A DNA stretch of 64,000 bases from Rickettsia hoogstraalii (lineage in GTDB: Bacteria > Pseudomonadota > Alphaproteobacteria > Rickettsiales > Rickettsiaceae): positions 1,139,828 through 1,203,827 of the forward strand of contig NZ_CCXM01000001.1 of NCBI RefSeq assembly GCF_000825685.1. The letters run 5' to 3'. Below, one piece after another: positions 17,688 to 28,319 of this stretch. The notes beneath the pieces are model-generated. The model ran no database searches and was not told the DNA's origin. It saw nothing but the letters and a program-made list of their open reading frames with translations. How positions within the stretch are numbered: position 1 is the first letter of the stretch; each line of letters starts with the position of its first letter. Both the position numbers and the translations under genes were made by a program.

Positions 17688-18742
17688 CTAATATTTTATA
17701 GACGGGAAATATAGTAATTTGCCTTTCTCTTCTATTTCTTCTTTACCGTATAAGGGATTTAATTCCGGAGGTAAAATTTTAACAAGCTCTTTAGCTTCTT
17801 CTATATCCCCAAGGCTTGCATAGCTAAAAGCTTTTGCTGCGAGTATTATTCCTCTGTTTCTCTCTGATATTTGACCTGCTCCGTGCTTTAAAACGTAATT
17901 ACAGCAATACATTGCTTCTTTATATTTTCCTATTAAATTTAGCAATACGGCTTTTTATGTCTATATAAATTTAGTTTTTCATATTCAATTTTAAATTCTA
18001 AAGCCTCATTTATAGAAGCAAGTGCTTCATAGTATTTGTTCTGATCACTTAGATGTATTGCTCTTATAAAAAGATAGCATATTTGTAATTCTTTATTTTT
18101 TATACCTAATCTTTGGATTCTTCTAAAAAATCTTTCTGATTCTTCAATCTTTTTTTCATTTAGTAAACTTAAAGCTTTATCTAATAACATCTCTACGTTA
18201 TTTATATTTCTAGGCAGCTGGTTATTTGCAAAGCCTAATTCTTTTAAACATCTTAATTTAAAATTAATAGCACTAGGAAATTCAGGGTTTAAAGTTAAGA
18301 CTTGATTTAACTTAATAAGTGCCTTTTGATATTTTTTTCTATGAAATAAACATATTCCTGCAAGTGTAAATAAAGTTTCTTTTGTGTAATTATCATTTAT
18401 TTTATTAAATATTTTATCTCTTAATATTCCGGTAGCTTTTTCAAATTGTTGTTTTTCAATAAGTTTGTTAATGATAATTAATAAAGTTGCTCCTTTAATA
18501 TAAATATAATCAGGATTATCAGGATTTAATTTTATTGCTTTATTATAAGCTTTAATCGCTTCTTCGTTTTCATTTAATAATCCTAAAGCTATGCCTTTAT
18601 TAAAGTAGAATAAAGCATCGTCACGTTTTAGCTTTATTGCTTTATTAAATGACTCTAATGCTTTTTCCGGTTCCATATATATTTGAGATTTACCCAACAA
18701 ATACCAGTATTCACTATTATGTGATTCTTTATCAACTTGCAT
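17688..18742 (-). pseudogene. TPR-repeat protein, frameshifted
   Basis: The start at 18742 (MQVDKESHNSEYWYLLGKSQ) opens a protein with several TPR units, for example KALESFNKAIKLKRDDALFY and AIKAYNKAIKLNPDNPDYIY. The frame ends at 17939 after HKKPYC. The neighbouring frame resumes with LLNLIGKYKEAMYCCNYVLK and ends at 17688. One frameshift near 17945 rejoins the two parts. The protein would be about 350 residues. It is one of at least two TPR genes in this island. Role unknown. Confidence 0.75.
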
Positions 18743-18954
18743 AATAACCTAAATATTAAAGACTTTTTAAAGCCTATAATCTGCTTAATTTTTATAAACT
18801 TATAGTTTCATTTTATTAACTTATTACTAGCTATTCAATAATCGCTAACTAAAAAATTAATAAACATTATTAATTAGTTGTATTTTTGTTAACTACATTT
18901 CTTAATAATAGTAAAAATAGTGAAAAAATTATAAAGACTTAGTGTTGGTTATTC

Positions 18955-19392
18955 TTGGAGTTATTATTTAAGAAAAACTCTATGTATAAAAAGTTAAGCA
19001 AAAAATATTATCTCCCTTACTTTACTCATTCCGAACTTGCCTGTAAACAAACCGGTAAAATAGTACTAGCTGAAGGATTCGCAGAGAAATTAATTGAACT
19101 ACGTACTATATTCGGTAAATCCATGCCAGTTGTTTCAGGTTGCAGATCACGTGAGTATAATATCAAAATAAAAGGAGCTAAGAACTCTTTTCATATCTAC
19201 GACTATCCTCACCATAGCGGTAAAGGTTACTGTGCCGTTGATATTGCTACTACAGACTCTAATTATCGAGGTAACCTAACGGCTTTAGCTTGGAGTCTCG
19301 GCTGGTCCGTCGGTATTCACAAAAACTTTCTACATATAGATAGACGTATCGATTATACAACCTCTAACCAAATTATGTTTTTGTATGATTGA
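18955..19392 (+). CDS. M15-type peptidase / D,D-carboxypeptidase-like protein
   Basis: The 145-residue protein has the VanY/endolysin M15 zinc layout: a central SFHIYDYPHHSGKGYCAVDI block carrying the His and Asp ligands, and a later HKNFLHIDRR with the remaining His ligands. The start may also be ATG 18982 (MYKKLSKKYY). This peptidase cuts D-Ala-type bonds in peptidoglycan; such genes occur as endolysins or hydrolases in GTA and phage modules. The gene is complete and I see no lesion. The intergenic stretch before it (18743-18954) holds nothing recognisable. Confidence 0.72.
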   Translation: MELLFKKNSMYKKLSKKYYLPYFTHSELACKQTGKIVLAEGFAEKLIELRTIFGKSMPVVSGCRSREYNIKIKGAKNSFHIYDYPHHSGKGYCAVDIATTDSNYRGNLTALAWSLGWSVGIHKNFLHIDRRIDYTTSNQIMFLYD

Positions 19393-19480
19393 TAAAAAAT
19401 AAGTTGAAAATAAAATAAATCTTACTACTATAGGCTACAATATTTATTACAATGTAATAATTTAAAAAAAGTTTTTAAAA

Positions 19481-19963
19481 ATGACTATTAATAATAATGT
19501 TTATATAAATCAGTTAAAACCAACTGCGAAAGCAGCAATGCTTATTCGTAAACCAATTGACCAAGTATTTGAAGCTTTTATAAATCCTAATATTACTTCA
19601 AAATTTTGGTTTACTAAAAGTAGCGATAGACTAGAAGTTAAGAAACAAATCACTTGGACATGGGAAATGTACGGCTTCTCAGCTCAAATTAACGTGCAGG
19701 AAATTGAAAAAAATAAAAAAATACTTATTGAATGGGATACGTATAAAATCCCAACATTAGTAGAATGGCAGTTTACTTCGATTAGTTCAGAAGAAACTTT
19801 TGTTACTATTACAAATACCGGTTTTATAGGTGATGGTGATGAAGTGATAGAGCAGGCTATTTCTTCAACTGAAGGATTTACCTTAGTACTTGCCGGAGCT
19901 AAGGCATTTCTAGAGCATAATATTATTTTAAATCTTGTAATTGATCGCTTTCCTAAAAAATAG
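19481..19963 (+). CDS. SRPBCC / AHSA1-like protein
   Basis: The 160-residue protein has the helix-grip (START/SRPBCC) layout: AMLIRKPIDQVFEAFINPN, then FWFTKSSDRLEV, a beta region with WTWEMYGFSAQINVQEIEKN and a closing long helix AFLEHNIILNLVIDRFP. The AHSA1 (Hsp90 ATPase activator homologue) type is the best match. These proteins bind hydrophobic ligands in a deep pocket. Function here is unknown. It appears intact, in contrast to most neighbours. Confidence 0.65.
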   Translation: MTINNNVYINQLKPTAKAAMLIRKPIDQVFEAFINPNITSKFWFTKSSDRLEVKKQITWTWEMYGFSAQINVQEIEKNKKILIEWDTYKIPTLVEWQFTSISSEETFVTITNTGFIGDGDEVIEQAISSTEGFTLVLAGAKAFLEHNIILNLVIDRFPKK

Positions 19964-20062
19964 ATTAATAAAAGAATTAAAACTTTAAATTTTCTTTTAA
20001 TAGTTTAATATGCGAAAAAAATAAACTTTAGAGATACGCTTCCCATAGTAGCAGCTAAGAAT

Positions 20063-23000
20063 ATGCAAACTTCAATTCTAAATCCATTAGTAACAAAACT
20101 AAGAACCTTATATAGTTCTCACAATACTTTACCAAAGCTAATAGAAGACGAGAAAATCAAAGCTCAGTCTTTAGAGGAATATTATGTAAAATTACAGATA
20201 TTACTGAGTGAAGATGATGAAGCAGGTAAAGCAGCATTACGTGATAAAGTTATCGGAGAAAAGAAACCGGTAGAAATAGAGAAAATCTTTAAAGCTATAG
20301 ATACGGAAAAAAAGATAAGGGAGTTGCTTAAGAAAGAGCTACCTAATAAGGATGATGAGATTGATAATATAGTTGAGTTACTAAACGAAGAAAAAAATGA
20401 GAAAAAAAAGTTTGATATACTTCGCAGGAATCTACCTAATAAAAGTGAATCGGAAATAAAAAATATAGCTGAATCAATAAACAGAATTCAAGCGGATGTC
20501 GGTAAAGTATTGTTACTCGGTAGTGCAGGAATAGGTAAAACCACGTTAATGCACTATCTATCTTATAAATGGGGAAAAGGAAATTTATGGAACGATAAGT
20601 TTAATTACGTGTTTAGAATTAAATTAAAAGAATTGCTAAGCAATTGGACGGGTACGCTACGGTACTGGTATAGATGACGATATACTAAGTTGTTTTATCC
20701 ATTATTGTCTAGATTCTAAAGATATAAAACTTGAAGATATAAAAAGCATACACGATAAAGATAAAGTATTATTATTACTGGACGGTTATGATGAGGTAGC
20801 GTTTTTATCACAAAGTAATCGTGATTACCGAGATATTATGGATTCGGTATTTCAGTATAAAAATATCGTAATGACTTCTAGATCTAATGCGGTTGTAGAA
20901 GAAATGAGTAACAGGTTTGAGCGGAAAGTAGAAAATACAGGCTGGGATAGTGAAGGGATAGAGCAATATGTAAATAAAAATTTTGAGTATGATAAAGAGT
21001 TAGGAGTGCAATTAAAAAGCTTTTTGGATACTCATAGCCAAATAAAGGAAATATGTGAAGTTCCTATCAATACTGCATTAATATGTTTGGTTTGGAGCGA
21101 TAAAGATATAAGGGATAAATTTCAAAAAAATAGTAATGAAGATTTTAATATAAGTCAACTATATCATGAAGTAGTAAGTTGGCTTAACAATAGGCATTTA
21201 GAAAAAACACAAAATAAATATAAAAATAAAACCGAAGCTAATAATCACTTAAAAAAACAAAATGAGTTTTTTAGAACAGATAGCCTACGAGTCATTTGTT
21301 GCGACAGGGAAGTTAGTAGAGAACAAAGTAGTAGAAGCAAGAAAGATACATTAGATATAGACGAAGTTATAGAACAAGGGCTATTAAGAAGAGAAGGGCA
21401 AAATTTTCAATTTATTCATTTAACATTTCAAGAATATCTAGCTGCATGTTATTTAAAAAATCAGTTAGCAGATAACAACACAAAATACAAAGAAGCGAAT
21501 TTTATAGGTAAGCATAGAAACGACCCAAAATATCTAATGACTCTGAAGTTTTTAGCAGGGATAGTAAATAATGATGATAATCAAGAATTAATAGAAATAT
21601 TTTGGGAAGCAGCCATCTGTAACGTTGACGGAATATTAGAACTCGGAATTGAAAGAAAGATTATATTATTAATGCACTTGTTAGCTCAAAGCAAAATTAA
21701 TGGGAAATTTGATAACAGAATACCGAATTTAAAACAAATCCAAGAGTTAATAGATGAGGTTGTACTAAAAGATATTACAATTTGGGAACAACATATAATA
21801 GACAGCGGCTATTTATCGGAAGAGATTGTTAAAACAGTAAATGAAAAATTACGAAAAAGCAAAACTGATTTCCAAGAATTAAAAACATCTGCGGAAATAA
21901 TAGCCGCTTTAGCAAATAAACATGAATGGGGTAGTAAAACTAAAGTTTATACAAAATTAATCGACCTATTAAAAATTAAAGATCCACAGTTACAGAAAAT
22001 AGTACTACAAAAATTAGCACAAATATTAGATGAGACAATAGATCAAACAGTATTACAAGAAAGTTTGGAAAGGATAATACTATTTACTAAATACTTGGAT
22101 ATTAAATGAATATATAAATATAACATTAGTCAGAATAATAAATGTCAAGCCTAATTTAGAGAAAGAAATATTAAATCAGATACAAAAACTGGATGATGAA
22201 TACTTAATTATTAAGAGCTTAGCTGCAATAGTAAGATTAAGACCTATTATAGCAAAAGAGGCATTTAAAATATCGAAAAAACTTATCAATAATTCTGATA
22301 ATTATTTTAAGTCTGTAATTATTGATAGTTTAATAGAAATAGCAAAAGCAAATACTAATTTAACACAAGAAGCATTTAGCTTATTTAAAAAGCTATTTAG
22401 TGATTCTAACGATTATGTCAAGACAGTATAGTTGCTAGTGGTATAGTTGAGATAGTAAAAGCAAATTCTAGTTTAATAGAAGAAGGGATTAATGTGTTTG
22501 AAAAACTACTTAGTAATCATAATTATTATGTCAAGTATATGGCTGTTAGTAACATAGTTAAAATAGTAAAAGCAAATCCTAGGTTAGTAGAAGAAAGATT
22601 TAGTGAATCTAAAGAGTTACTTAAAAATTCTGAAGGTTATGTCAAGCATATAGTTGCTAATAGTATAGCTAAGATAATAAAAGCAATGCCTGTACAGAAA
22701 GAGTCTACCACATTACAGGAGATAGCTAAAATTCGTAATCATTATGCTAAGCCGGTAGTCGCTAGTAGTATAGCTGAAGTAGTAAAAGCAAATCCTAATA
22801 TAACACAAAACGTATTTATAGGCTTAAAAAATCTACTTAGTGATTCTGATGAAGTTATTAGCTGTGCAGCGGCTCATTGGGATAGCTGAAGTAGTAAAAG
22901 TAAGCCCTGATACAATACACGATGTATTTATAGGACTGAAAAATTTATTTATTGATTCTAACGAAAATATCAGATGTGCAGTAGCTGATAGTATAGTTGA

Positions 23001-24787
23001 AATAGTAAAAGCAATGCCTACACAGGTATCGTTAAAGAACTAAAAGAATTACTTAGTTATTCTAATAAGTATATTAATGGTATAGTTGTTGAGAGTTTAA
23101 TTGGGATAGTGAAAACAAACTCTAGTTTAGTAGAAGTAGCAGTTATCATATAATGAATTATTAAAAATAACTGCTCTAAACAGAACTAACTATGTTGATA
23201 AAGATTTATTTTAGAAATAGAAACAAACACCACCATACACAAAATAACCCACCATCTTACTCAAGAATATGAGAAAAGTAAAAATCCTGAAGTAATAGAA
23301 TGGTTTAATAAATTGTTTTAACGAATTACCGAATATAAGCGAAACACGAATATTTTTAAAAGAAATATGTAAAAGCATATTAAAAGGTGGGGTTATAAAC
23401 GAGTCGGAAAGTAAGTTTATTTTGAGCTGTATAAAGAAATATAATTTTACTTTTACGGTATCGGTTAATAAAGAATCAGAAATAGAAGGCAAGATAATAT
23501 TTGAAGATAGAAACTATGAAATATTTACAACTGATAATTCAGCAAGCAAAATAGTAAGTTTAGAAGAGTTTGCAACTAAATTACTTGCGGAAACAGATGA
23601 TCCGTTAGCAGAGCAATATAAAACGCATACACCTTTATTCTCAAACAAAGGAGTAGGGCTTAAAATAAATAGCGGCAAGTGACATTAATTACGTAAGTAG
23701 TATTACAAATGAAAATACCAAACTTTCCACTGAAAGATATCTTTTATCTTATGCAGGTGATAATAAAGATAAGTTCGTAATGTTGTTAGAAAAAAGAAGT
23801 ATTTTCGGTGATCATCTAATATATAAATTTAGTGAGGATAATTTAAAGAAAATAGCCACTATTTATCCAGCAGAAATTAGCAAAGAACTAAGAGGGCAAC
23901 TATTTAACGAATTAGAATCCAAAGAACAATTTAATTGCTTTATTAAGAATGAAAAGCTTAAGTCTGAAGAAGAAAAACGGATATTTAAATGCCTTAACAA
24001 ACTAAAGTTTGCAACCGAAATAATTCAAGATGCGAAAATAAGGTTGGAAACCAGTAATTTTAAATTACTAGATGCCGGGGCAAATAAAAGATTAGATGCC
24101 CATGAAATTAAGATAGACAGTCATAATAAAACACTAAAAGATAGTGGAACAATACAAAAAGCAGAAATTAAGAGAAAAGTTAAAAGTTTAACACAAGAAA
24201 GCCCATTATTATACGATTACTGTAATACATTTTATTGGAATATAAAAAATATCATAAATGCTTGCTGTATTGCTGAAACTAAAATATTTAAAAATAATAT
24301 TAATGAGAAAGAGGGTATAATAAAAATATTATCGAAAAGTCTAGATTTAATAATGAAAAATCTCTTAATAGATGAGTTAAAAAATTTGGCTTGCAGTATA
24401 GTAGAAGCAAGGCGTGAGAGAAAGCGTGGGAATGAAGTAACTAGTATAAACGATATTATTCGCAATGCAATTGGAATGGAAGATTTAGACGATAGCTTAA
24501 AGAAAATAGCTATTAATAAAACGCAAGAACGTAAAAACGAAATAATAAATCTTTCAAAAGCACCTATATCAAATTCTCCGAAATCTCAAACTACAACACG
24601 AAAATTAGGTAATATGGTTAAAGAATTCGTATTTCCTAAAGCTTTAAAAAGACATGACATGGATAATTTAGATAATTTAGCCGTGCAACTAGCTTTAAAG
24701 GACTCTATTTTATTTATTGAATCTTTATATACAAACCGTGATGATATATTGAATAAAAAAAATGATCTATTTTTTAGAAAAAAATAA
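20063..24787 (+). pseudogene. Giant NACHT NTPase with HEAT-like repeats, multiply frameshifted
   Basis: Ancestrally about 1,550 residues, now in many frames. 20063-20677 has a charged coiled N-terminus and Walker A GSAGIGKTT at residues 153-161. A frameshift near 20665 leads to Walker B KVLLLLDGYDEV (20766-20801), and the NACHT block follows to about 21500. 21500-23150 contains a long run of HEAT-like units such as SIAEVVKANPNITQNVF, broken near 22106, 22425, 22875 and 23038. 23200-23690 and 23780-24787 carry the remaining C-terminus, a helical region of unknown family. The domain plan resembles STAND-class signalling ATPases. Confidence 0.78.
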
Positions 24788-24971
24788 TATAAAGAAGATT
24801 TTTGATAGACAAGCTTAATAATATTAATAAAACAGAATGAAGTTGCTTAAATACCAAAGAGTTAAAATTATCATGCTTCCTTAGGATTAAAAAACTATTT
24901 ATTATTGCAATTTTTTAATTTTTACTTTAATTGTAATCAACTATTATTAATAAAAATAAGAAATGATTTTT

Positions 24972-25700
24972 ATGGAAGATTTAAGCTCTTGGAAAGAAAA
25001 GTTTGAAACTTGTATTTACGCTAAAAAACTATTAGACAAAATCGAATATTTAAACACTAAAGTAAAAAATCCTGTTGATATAGAAGAAATTAAAAAAGGT
25101 ATCTACTACGCTCGCAAATATCACGGCTTACAAATGCGTCAATCAGGCGATCCTTATTATTCTCACCCGATTGAAGTAACGATTATGCTCGCAGAGTTTG
25201 TAGCCGAAGAAGCTCCTAAGCTTTATAATGATATTATGCTGCAAGCCGCTTTGCTGCATGATACTATTGAGGATACAGAACTTACTGAAGAAATGATAAC
25301 TAAGATTTTTGGTATAGAAGTAGCGAAACATGTAGAGGGATTAACTAGAATCAAACCATATGGTAAAATTAGTGCAGAGGAAAGCTTAAATTTATTAATT
25401 AATGAGAAACGACATGATACAGCTCTTATAAAATTATTTGATCGCATACATAACATTCAAACGCTAGGAGCTAAATCACCTGAAAAGGCTAGGAAAATAA
25501 TTGAAGAGACACTAAAAAAGTTTTTAATTTTAAGTATGTATTTAGGAATACCAAAAATAAAAAATAAATTATTAGAACTATGTTTAAAAAAATTAGAAGA
25601 TAATGATGTTATTTCTAAAAGTAGTTCTGACTTTTCTTTTCTAACTGCTCAAAATGCAGTAACCCGTATCCGTAACCTATACTTATCGGAATCGCAATAA
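24972..25700 (+). CDS. spoT: HD-domain ppGpp hydrolase-like protein, SpoT type (copy 2)
   Basis: From ATG 24972 the protein of about 242 residues starts MEDLSSWKEKFETCIYAKKL and closely matches the copy at 12673. The HD landmarks YYSHPIEV, LLHDTIEDT and KLFDRIHN are present. An upstream in-frame ATG at 24963 would add three residues and is less likely, because the first copy begins at the equivalent of 24972. The last 86 bp overlap the convergent MFS gene. It may be active, since no lesion is visible; the first copy is equally intact. Confidence 0.88.
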   Translation: MEDLSSWKEKFETCIYAKKLLDKIEYLNTKVKNPVDIEEIKKGIYYARKYHGLQMRQSGDPYYSHPIEVTIMLAEFVAEEAPKLYNDIMLQAALLHDTIEDTELTEEMITKIFGIEVAKHVEGLTRIKPYGKISAEESLNLLINEKRHDTALIKLFDRIHNIQTLGAKSPEKARKIIEETLKKFLILSMYLGIPKIKNKLLELCLKKLEDNDVISKSSSDFSFLTAQNAVTRIRNLYLSESQ

Positions 25701-26928
25701 ATAATACTCCCCAGTGACCAAAATAATTTACTAAATATATCATACCAAACGAAGTAGCCACATGTATTAAAGCACGAGATAAGGTGTATAAAAAGCTCGA
25801 ATAAGTGAATCTTTTGAAAACCGGAAAATGTTTAAAGAAAATTGGTATAGCAGGAACATCCCCTAAGCCAATAACAGCTAGTGTTAACTGAATAATAAAT
25901 AATTCTGTAGGAGAAGTGATATTATTTAGTAAATGCGGAACAATAACAATAAATAATGAAAAGGTAGCTAAAAATCCTTTAAGAATCTTTAAAGGATTTA
26001 TTATACCACTTAAGTAACATCTAAGGACTAAAGCTAATCCAAACTGTATTATAGATACAAAGAAATTATGAGTTATAACTTGTTCAGAAGTATAATGAAA
26101 AGTATCTTTCAAAATATTGCTACAATAGAAAAATACAAGATAAAAAGTGACAGGCCATGAGCATTGAATTAGAAAATATGATAAAGATGTTTTCCAGTTA
26201 ACTTTTTCTTTCCAAATCGGATCATTTTCCAGTAATTTTATATCCATATTAGCTTTACTAAAGCTATTTTTAACTTGTTGTTTAGCATCTATAAAATCAC
26301 GAGTTTCGCGTAAACGTGTTCTAGCATAAATTCCTGTTATAGCAATTACTGTTCCTATAAAAAAAGCTATACGCCAGTTAAATCCAAAGTGAGTAATTAA
26401 TGAAGCCAGTCCTAATGCTGCAACCCCTCCAAGTACTGAAAAACAAGCGACCAATGCTACAATTGGATATTGTTTAGGAGGTGATATTATTTCTGTAAGA
26501 TAAAGCTCTGCTCCTATTAACTCGCCTAGAGACGATATACCTTGAATAATACGACATATTGTAACGATCCAAGTAGCAGTAATTCCTATTTGAGCATAAG
26601 TAGGTAACCCAGCCATAATAGCACAAGAAATAGCCATTAAAATTGTAGTTATAATTACTGTAGATTTACGTCCATATTTATCGCCCATCCACCCGAACAA
26701 TAAAGCACCAAAAGGTCTAAAAACAAATGTAGAGCAAAAAGCACTAGCAGAATATATAGCAGCAGTTTTGGTATCAGCTTTTGGAAAAAATAACTCATTA
26801 AGCAGTACTGTCATATGTACATAAATCATTAAATCGAAATACTCAAGGAAAGTTCCTAAAGATAATATTCCAACAGCTTCTTTTTGTTCTCTTGTTAACT
26901 TTCTCTGTTCTTTTGCATATCCTAGCAT
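25615..26928 (-). CDS. proP: MFS transporter (ProP/MHS-like), copy 2
   Basis: The 437-residue protein starts MLGYAKEQRKLTREQKEAVG, as its paralogue does, and has 12 hydrophobic segments. The MHS motif A region FGWMGDKYGRKST is intact and the second half has the usual charged loop. The ProP/MHS group carries zwitterionic osmolytes or dicarboxylates by proton symport, but the substrate here is not determined. A longer frame with ten extra residues exists; the paralogue supports the shorter start. The 3' end overlaps spoT by 86 bp on the opposite strand. Confidence 0.85.
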   Translation of the reverse strand: MLGYAKEQRKLTREQKEAVGILSLGTFLEYFDLMIYVHMTVLLNELFFPKADTKTAAIYSASAFCSTFVFRPFGALLFGWMGDKYGRKSTVIITTILMAISCAIMAGLPTYAQIGITATWIVTICRIIQGISSLGELIGAELYLTEIISPPKQYPIVALVACFSVLGGVAALGLASLITHFGFNWRIAFFIGTVIAITGIYARTRLRETRDFIDAKQQVKNSFSKANMDIKLLENDPIWKEKVNWKTSLSYFLIQCSWPVTFYLVFFYCSNILKDTFHYTSEQVITHNFFVSIIQFGLALVLRCYLSGIINPLKILKGFLATFSLFIVIVPHLLNNITSPTELFIIQLTLAVIGLGDVPAIPIFFKHFPVFKRFTYSSFLYTLSRALIHVATSFGMIYLVNYFGHWGVLFIAIPISIGYGYGLLHFEQLEKKSQNYF

Positions 26929-27032
26929 CGTTTCTTTACTGTTTAAAATAAAAGTCAATAAGAAATTTCGTTTTATACGATAAATAGAAAAATGAAGTGC
27001 AACTTATTATCAATTTTATAAATATAATTGAA

Positions 27033-28133
27033 CTAGTTTAAAGTGGTATGCCCGTGTACTTGAGCATTCATCACAAGCCCAAAGCCTATTAGCATAGAGG
27101 CGATCATTGTTCCGCCGTAAGAAATAAACGGTAAAGGTACGCCTACTACGGGAAGCAAGCCCATAACCATAGCTATATTAATAAATACGTGACTAAATAA
27201 AATCGAAGTAATACCTATTACCATTAATTTACTAAAAATCTCTCGGCAATTTGCAGCAATTAATAAAGAAATAGTTATAAGTGCAAAATATAATATTAGT
27301 AAAAACATTCCTCCTATAAAGCCGAACTCTTCAGCAAAGGTAGCAAAGATAAAGTCGGTTTGATGTTCGGGAAGAAAATCCAAATGGCTTTGGCTCCCTT
27401 GATTTAAACCGCGTCCAAATAGGCTACCTGAACCTATAGCGATTTTAGACTGAATAATATTATAGCTAGCACCGAGCGGATCATGTTCAGGATTTAAAAA
27501 AACCATTACCCGTTTTTTTTGATAATCATACATCATATTCCAAGCGATAGGCAGGCTAATAAGAGCAGCAAGACCTAGTATTATAAAATATTTTATTCTA
27601 AAACCTGCTGCAAAAAATATAATTGCCGAAACAATTAAAACAATCATTCCCGTCCCTAAATCAGGTTCTCTAATTATTAGAAAAGCCGGTATTAAAACTC
27701 CGATAATTGGTATGATAACTTTATGGAATTTTGTTAGATCATCAATTGTTAGTGAATGGAAATATTTAGCAAGCATTAGTACAACGGCAATTTTTATCGG
27801 TTCGGAAGGCTGAAGCTTAACTATACCGATATCAATCCATCTTTTACCGCCCATGGCAGTTGAGCCGAAAAGCTCCACGGCTACTAGTAAAGCCAGCACG
27901 CAAAAATAGAAGATATATGATAACCTAAATATTATTCGTAAATCAATTAATGCAATAATAATGGCTAAAGGCAAGAATATACAAAAATTTATAATTTGTT
28001 TGTAAGCCCAGGGTTGTAAATTACTATTCGCTGCAGAATAAAGCACAATGAAACCAATACAGCAAATTAAGCTAATTAGTAAAATTAAAGTAATCGGTAA
28101 TTTTTGTAATTGTTCTAGATAATTTTTATGCAT
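27033..28133 (-). CDS. rodA: Rod-shape protein RodA (peptidoglycan glycosyltransferase, SEDS family)
   Basis: The 366-residue protein starts MHKNYLEQLQKLPIT. It has ten or so membrane segments and the SEDS landmarks VGVPLPFISYGGT near the C-terminus and DFIFATFAEEFG in the fourth quarter. RodA polymerises glycan strands in the lateral wall with PBP2. A longer frame upstream to 28274 encodes translated repeat sequence, so ATG at 28133 is chosen. It looks intact, as expected for a core gene. An RPE lies 60 bp upstream of the start. Confidence 0.93.
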   Translation of the reverse strand: MHKNYLEQLQKLPITLILLISLICCIGFIVLYSAANSNLQPWAYKQIINFCIFLPLAIIIALIDLRIIFRLSYIFYFCVLALLVAVELFGSTAMGGKRWIDIGIVKLQPSEPIKIAVVLMLAKYFHSLTIDDLTKFHKVIIPIIGVLIPAFLIIREPDLGTGMIVLIVSAIIFFAAGFRIKYFIILGLAALISLPIAWNMMYDYQKKRVMVFLNPEHDPLGASYNIIQSKIAIGSGSLFGRGLNQGSQSHLDFLPEHQTDFIFATFAEEFGFIGGMFLLILYFALITISLLIAANCREIFSKLMVIGITSILFSHVFINIAMVMGLLPVVGVPLPFISYGGTMIASMLIGFGLVMNAQVHGHTTLN

Positions 28134-28194
28134 TTGGTTTTTTATATTTATTCTGTCATGCCGTGGAGGAGGACAGCATTGTTTGTGTAGATAC

Positions 28195-28306
28195 CTAATC
28201 GTCATTGCGAGCAGCCGTAGGCTGCGTGGCAATCTCATGAAATAATAACAAAACTCCTGAGATTGCTTAGTCAATTGCTATGCAATTTCCTCGCAATGAC
28301 GATTAG
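28195..28306. repeat. RPE palindromic repeat between rodA and ptrB
   Basis: Arms CTAATCGTCATTGCGAG and CTCGCAATGACGATTAG are perfect inverted repeats. The centre contains GGCAATCTCATGAAATAATA and CTCCTGAGATTGC, the usual family layout. It lies between ptrB (ending 28320) and the rodA start. Confidence 0.85.
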
Positions 28307-28319
28307 TTATCCAAAGTCT

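Noticed and set aside
28134..28274. N-terminal extension of RodA
   Set aside because: The extra residues are a translation of an RPE; the normal family start is the ATG at 28133.
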